From positions 1-8,057 of the forward strand of contig CALCPT010000081.1 of the NCBI GenBank assembly GCA_937897265.1: DNA of 8,057 nucleotides, given 5' to 3'. The position numbers and the translations under genes are program-made. Position 1 is the first letter of the stretch. The number at the start of each line of letters is the position of its first letter. The notes beneath the pieces were generated by a model, which was not told where the DNA came from, ran no database searches, and was given only the letters and a program-made list of their open reading frames with translations. Shown here one piece after another: positions 5,961 to 8,057 of this stretch. This DNA is from an uncultured Alcaligenaceae bacterium. Its GTDB lineage: Bacteria > Pseudomonadota > Gammaproteobacteria > Burkholderiales > Burkholderiaceae_B.

Positions 5961-6518
5961 TCAACTGAGCGGTGCTCGGTCTGCTTGAGATGCGGCCTGC
6001 GCAAACGACTCATACAGCGTCAAATCCAGAGCATGTGCTTCTAGCGTTTCGGGATGCCACATACGGCGAGGCAAATCGAGGATATCGCCACCGTAGACAT
6101 GCAGGCCAATGGCAGGCTCTGTACCTAAACACTCAGCGACGTGCACAGTGTCGGCAAGCATCGGCAAAATCGTGCCGCGTGTCAGCGTGACCTCACTGGC
6201 CTTGCGCAGCGTTCCATTTTCAGTGCGGTACAACGTGTTCTTTTCTTCGCCCGAGAACAAAAGAATCGTGGCCCAGGTGCCATGATCGTGCGGCGGCGTG
6301 CGGCGCCCGGCAGGAAAGCAAACCTTCAGCAGCGAGAGCGACGGTGAACGATAAAACACTTGCCGCGCGTTGCCGCCCGTACCCGGAATAAACCGCAGGG
6401 CTTGGTCAACTGCGTCGATATCGCCGCGCAGCACTTCGAGCTCTTCGCGGGCAGCCTTCATCGGGTTGCTGCTAGCACCGGCCTTGGCAAAGCGGGCGAC
6501 GAGTTCGTGTACTTGCAT
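5961..6518 (-). CDS. Cysteine/thiol dioxygenase-like cupin protein
   Basis: A 185-residue protein with a single cupin barrel. The metal motif PPHDHGTWA supplies H77 and H79, SGEEKNTLY (89-97) is the usual acidic segment, and H126 in ADTVHVAECL is the third ligand, giving the three-His site of the cysteine dioxygenase / mercaptopropionate dioxygenase group. Those enzymes use Fe(II) and O2 to oxidise a thiol to a sulfinate in the cytosol. A Gly, not Cys, stands before the Glu, so the Cys-Tyr crosslink of animal cysteine dioxygenase is absent, as in many bacterial forms. Near the C terminus come LHVYGGDILDLPRRMW and WHPETLEAHALDLTL; the latter recurs as a remnant at 4398-4440. ATG at 6518 has AAGGAG six bases upstream. 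It lies 15 bases after the chalcone-isomerase-like gene, probably in one operon. The actual thiol, if any, is unknown. Confidence 0.82.
   Translation of the reverse strand: MQVHELVARFAKAGASSNPMKAAREELEVLRGDIDAVDQALRFIPGTGGNARQVFYRSPSLSLLKVCFPAGRRTPPHDHGTWATILLFSGEEKNTLYRTENGTLRKASEVTLTRGTILPMLADTVHVAECLGTEPAIGLHVYGGDILDLPRRMWHPETLEAHALDLTLYESFAQAASQADRAPLS
6018..6060 (+). repeat. Right copy of the direct repeat, inside the cupin gene
   Basis: Counterpart of 4398-4440 at offset 1620 (36 of 43 bases identical). Here the sequence is part of an open gene and codes, on the minus strand, for the conserved C-terminal segment around WHPETLEAHALDLTL. This makes it the likely parental form and the left copy the remnant. 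Confidence 0.8.
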
Positions 6519-6524
6519 GGAGAT

Positions 6525-6530
6525 CTCCTT
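6525..6530 (-). promoter_or_regulatory. Shine-Dalgarno AAGGAG of the cupin gene
   Basis: Minus-strand AAGGAG lies six bases before ATG 6518-6516, in the 15-base gap after the stop codon of the preceding gene (6536-6534). It fixes the cupin start and shows that the gene is translated efficiently from the shared messenger. Confidence 0.75.
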
Positions 6531-6533
6531 AAC

Positions 6534-7130
6534 TTATTGTTCTAGTATCGTCTTTTTAAGCTCGTCGTCGGCGGGCACATCCCCCAACCATATGCCTAAA
6601 ATATTATTAAAAAACACTCTATCGCCAATGGGCTTAGACTGCATTCCGGTTTTTCCAACGACTACCCCTTTTTGAGGAATGTAATCTAACGTACAGATAT
6701 CACCAACATCTACCCCTTTCATCTGATTCAACTCAACATAGATCGCATCCATGAAGGGTCTCATTTGAAGCAGTTCTTGGTCAGATAGGTTTTTAGAGAA
6801 CCCACGTTCAATAGAATCGGTCCAAGCTTTAGCGTCGAGTTCTTTGTGAGGAATAATCATAATTCTCAACGCAGTGTTGGGTAAGGCAGCCACCTCTTCA
6901 AAACTGCTGATTTTTTTGGGTAGATACACGCCAATACTATACGCCTTGATAAACAGCACAGAGCGTAAAGCTGAGCCCGACAGCACCAGATTATCTTCAC
7001 CCAATTTAATGTTGGGCGCAAATTGATAATCTGCTAGCTTCGAATACGCTAAATCCGTTAGTACGATCAAAAAAATACTACAGAGCAGTAATTTCCAGCC
7101 AGATTGCGCTTTTCCCGTGCGAAAGGTCAT
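6534..7130 (-). CDS. Exported chalcone isomerase-like protein
   Basis: A 198-residue protein of the bacterial chalcone-isomerase-like group. An N-terminal signal peptide is visible: charged start (R4, K7, K13), hydrophobic run of about 14-28, and probable cleavage after AYS (residue 30), so it is likely periplasmic or lipid-facing. The family core is seen in LVLSGSALRSVLFIKAYSIG and VYLPKK (48-73), the helical SFEEVAALPN region, a long helix around 100-137, and the C-terminal FFNNILGIWLGDVPADDELKK (173-193). Plant relatives include chalcone isomerases and fatty-acid-binding proteins; for the bacterial form no reaction is established to my knowledge, and isomerase activity should not be assumed. 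ATG at 7130 has GGGAG six bases upstream. It is the first gene of a probable operon with the cupin gene. Confidence 0.85.
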   Translation of the reverse strand: MTFRTGKAQSGWKLLLCSIFLIVLTDLAYSKLADYQFAPNIKLGEDNLVLSGSALRSVLFIKAYSIGVYLPKKISSFEEVAALPNTALRIMIIPHKELDAKAWTDSIERGFSKNLSDQELLQMRPFMDAIYVELNQMKGVDVGDICTLDYIPQKGVVVGKTGMQSKPIGDRVFFNNILGIWLGDVPADDELKKTILEQ

Positions 7131-7157
7131 TTTTTTCTCCCAACAATATGCGACTAA

Positions 7158-7188
7158 AGTATAGTGTAGCTTGGCTCAGTCGTGGCAA
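7158..7188 (-). promoter_or_regulatory. Weak candidate promoter for the chalcone-isomerase-like gene
   Basis: In the 73-base divergent gap the minus strand has TTGCCA (7188-7183, five of six to TTGACA) and TATACT (7163-7158, five of six to TATAAT), but the spacer is 19 bases, longer than ideal. The overlapping sequence also gives TATAGT on the plus strand (7160-7165), a possible -10 for the solute-binding gene but without a matching -35. The gap very likely holds both promoters; the exact elements are uncertain. Confidence 0.3.
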
Positions 7189-7203
7189 AAATACGCAATT
7201 CAG

Positions 7204-8057
7204 ATGGACTCTCAAAGAAGACATTTTTTGAAAAAAAGCGCCCTCGTGACGGGCGCTATCGGCAGTAGCTTTCTTTATCCTCAAGATAGCATGGCCGATA
7301 CAAAACGCTTTGCGGGTAAAACACTGAGAATCAACTGGCCTAGCGGCGTTCTGCACTTTAATCTCGCGCGGGCACTCATCAGAAATTTTTCTAATGAGAC
7401 GGGAATAAAAATTGAACTGGATTCCGCCGATTCTGAGCGTTCAAAGACGAAGGTTTTCGAGGCCTGTGCGAAGCCGGTGAACGACTATGACCTAGTGGTA
7501 TTTAATCTTGGCTGGAAGGCCGCACTGCTGAAATTTGGATACCTCACCAACCTCGCCCCGTTATTTGCAGACCCAAGACTGGCTGTGCCCGATTATCAAT
7601 TCGACGACTTAGTCAGAGGCTACGTACAGGCAGTTGGTATGTCTACACAACAAATGTCTGAGGGCGGTGTCTTTGGCCTTCCCTTTGGTTGTCAGACTAG
7701 TATCTTTGCGTACCGCAAAGACATCTTTGAACAGCATCATTTAACCGCACCCGTCACGTATGAAGAGCTACAGCGGTTACTGATTCGGATTAGATTGCGC
7801 GCAAAAATGCCAGCGATGACAGCGGCCCTAGGCACTTCAAAATCATTTATTGATTCTTGGTTGCTACATTTTTTTCCGCAAGGTGAAAATATTTTTCAAA
7901 AAAACTGGCAATCAAATTTTGCCAGTGAATCAGGCCTAAAAACGATGGAGCTGTTGAAGGTCATTCGAGATACCGGCCCTGACAATGTGATGGACTTCAA
8001 CGCCCAAGCAAATTTAGAGGCTTTTCTAAAAGGAGAGATTGCCGTCTATATCGACTC
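7204..8057 (+). CDS. ABC transporter extracellular solute-binding protein (family 1 type), Tat-exported, C terminus off the window
   Basis: An uninterrupted frame runs from ATG 7204 to the right edge: 284 complete codons and no stop. The N terminus, MDSQRRHFLKKSALVTGAIG, is a Tat signal with twin Arg (R5, R6) followed by FLK, a hydrophobic stretch, and a likely cleavage site after SMA (residue 31). The mature part resembles family 1 solute-binding proteins: TLRINWPSG (beta strand 1), a helix with FSNETGIKIEL, YDLVVFN at about 95-101, GGVFGLPFGCQTSIFAYRKDIFE at about 154-176, PVTYEELQRLL, and FLKGEIAVYID at the edge. Such periplasmic proteins deliver a sugar, polyol or similar ligand to an ABC importer; the ligand is not predictable here. 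No good ribosome site precedes the ATG, but the Tat motif supports it; an in-frame TTG at 7171 is the only longer option before a stop. Transporter permease genes would be expected downstream. Confidence 0.85.
   Translation, partial: MDSQRRHFLKKSALVTGAIGSSFLYPQDSMADTKRFAGKTLRINWPSGVLHFNLARALIRNFSNETGIKIELDSADSERSKTKVFEACAKPVNDYDLVVFNLGWKAALLKFGYLTNLAPLFADPRLAVPDYQFDDLVRGYVQAVGMSTQQMSEGGVFGLPFGCQTSIFAYRKDIFEQHHLTAPVTYEELQRLLIRIRLRAKMPAMTAALGTSKSFIDSWLLHFFPQGENIFQKNWQSNFASESGLKTMELLKVIRDTGPDNVMDFNAQANLEAFLKGEIAVYID
7231..7257 (-). terminator. Intrinsic-terminator-like hairpin on the minus strand, inside the Tat signal codons
   Basis: AGCGCCC (7237-7243) and GGGCGCT (7251-7257) form a perfect seven-base-pair, GC-rich stem with a seven-base loop. 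Read on the minus strand the stem is followed at once by six to seven T (7237-7231), the standard form of a Rho-independent terminator. It is located in codons 12-18 of the plus-strand solute-binding gene and upstream, in the minus direction, of the chalcone-isomerase-like promoter region. It could stop antisense transcription from entering that operon. Its overlap with coding sequence means chance is possible. Confidence 0.45.

Noticed and set aside
5795..6013. 72-codon minus-strand frame across the SRAP-cupin junction
   Set aside because: It overlaps the conserved ends of two real genes in other frames, has no ribosome site and resembles no family I know. It is probably a shadow frame running through the 95-base gap.
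5972..6675. Several plus-strand frames over the cupin and chalcone-isomerase-like genes
   Set aside because: They are antisense to genes with clear motifs and strong ribosome sites, and look like low-complexity products of the reverse strand.
7078..7356. 92-codon minus-strand frame over the divergent gap and Tat signal region
   Set aside because: It overlaps the start of two supported genes, crosses the terminator-like hairpin and lacks a ribosome site.

Overview
The window reads as chromosomal DNA of a betaproteobacterium, most likely Burkholderiales or a near relative. This rests on recalled resemblance of the HMG-CoA-lyase-like start (TRDGFQIEP), the DUF2244 protein, the exported chalcone-isomerase-like protein and the SRAP variant to proteins of that group, and on a base composition near 50% GC. 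Genes are tightly packed in short operons on both strands. No rRNA, tRNA, CRISPR array or insertion sequence was found, and no stretch over 300 bases lacks a gene.

Layout. (1) 1-2176, minus strand: a divergent transketolase followed, with a 4-base ATGA overlap, by the first 66 codons of an HMG-CoA-lyase-like protein that leaves the left edge; a TATAAT box lies upstream at 2247-2252. (2) 2322-4368, minus strand: a two-TM DUF2244 protein, then a gamma-glutamyltransferase (GGT) family enzyme 13 bases later. (3) 4369-4536: a divergent intergenic region holding a short decayed copy of the 3' end of the cupin gene found 1.6 kb away. (4) 4537-5865, plus strand: an ExoX-type DEDDh exonuclease and an SRAP (YedK/HMCES-like) protein 3 bases apart, a small DNA-repair operon. 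(5) 5961-7130, minus strand: an exported chalcone-isomerase-like protein, then a cysteine/thiol-dioxygenase-like cupin. (6) 7204 to the right edge, plus strand: the N-terminal part of a Tat-exported ABC solute-binding protein, missed by ORF callers that require a stop because it runs off the window.

Most striking points. The transketolase keeps its thiamine-diphosphate and general catalytic residues, but the positions I align with E. coli R358, S385 and D469 are changed, which suggests a substrate other than ordinary sugar phosphates. The GGT-family enzyme keeps the Thr nucleophile and the oxyanion Gly-Gly, but nearly all residues that hold the gamma-glutamyl group in E. coli GGT are replaced, so it is probably a different Ntn amidohydrolase. 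A 43-base direct repeat (36/43 identical, exact offset 1620) flanks the exonuclease-SRAP operon; the left copy is a remnant of a cupin gene tail. An intrinsic-terminator-like hairpin with a T-tract, reading on the minus strand, lies inside the Tat signal codons of the solute-binding gene.

Family comparisons use remembered reference sequences, not searches. The family names are firm; the substrate inferences are hypotheses.
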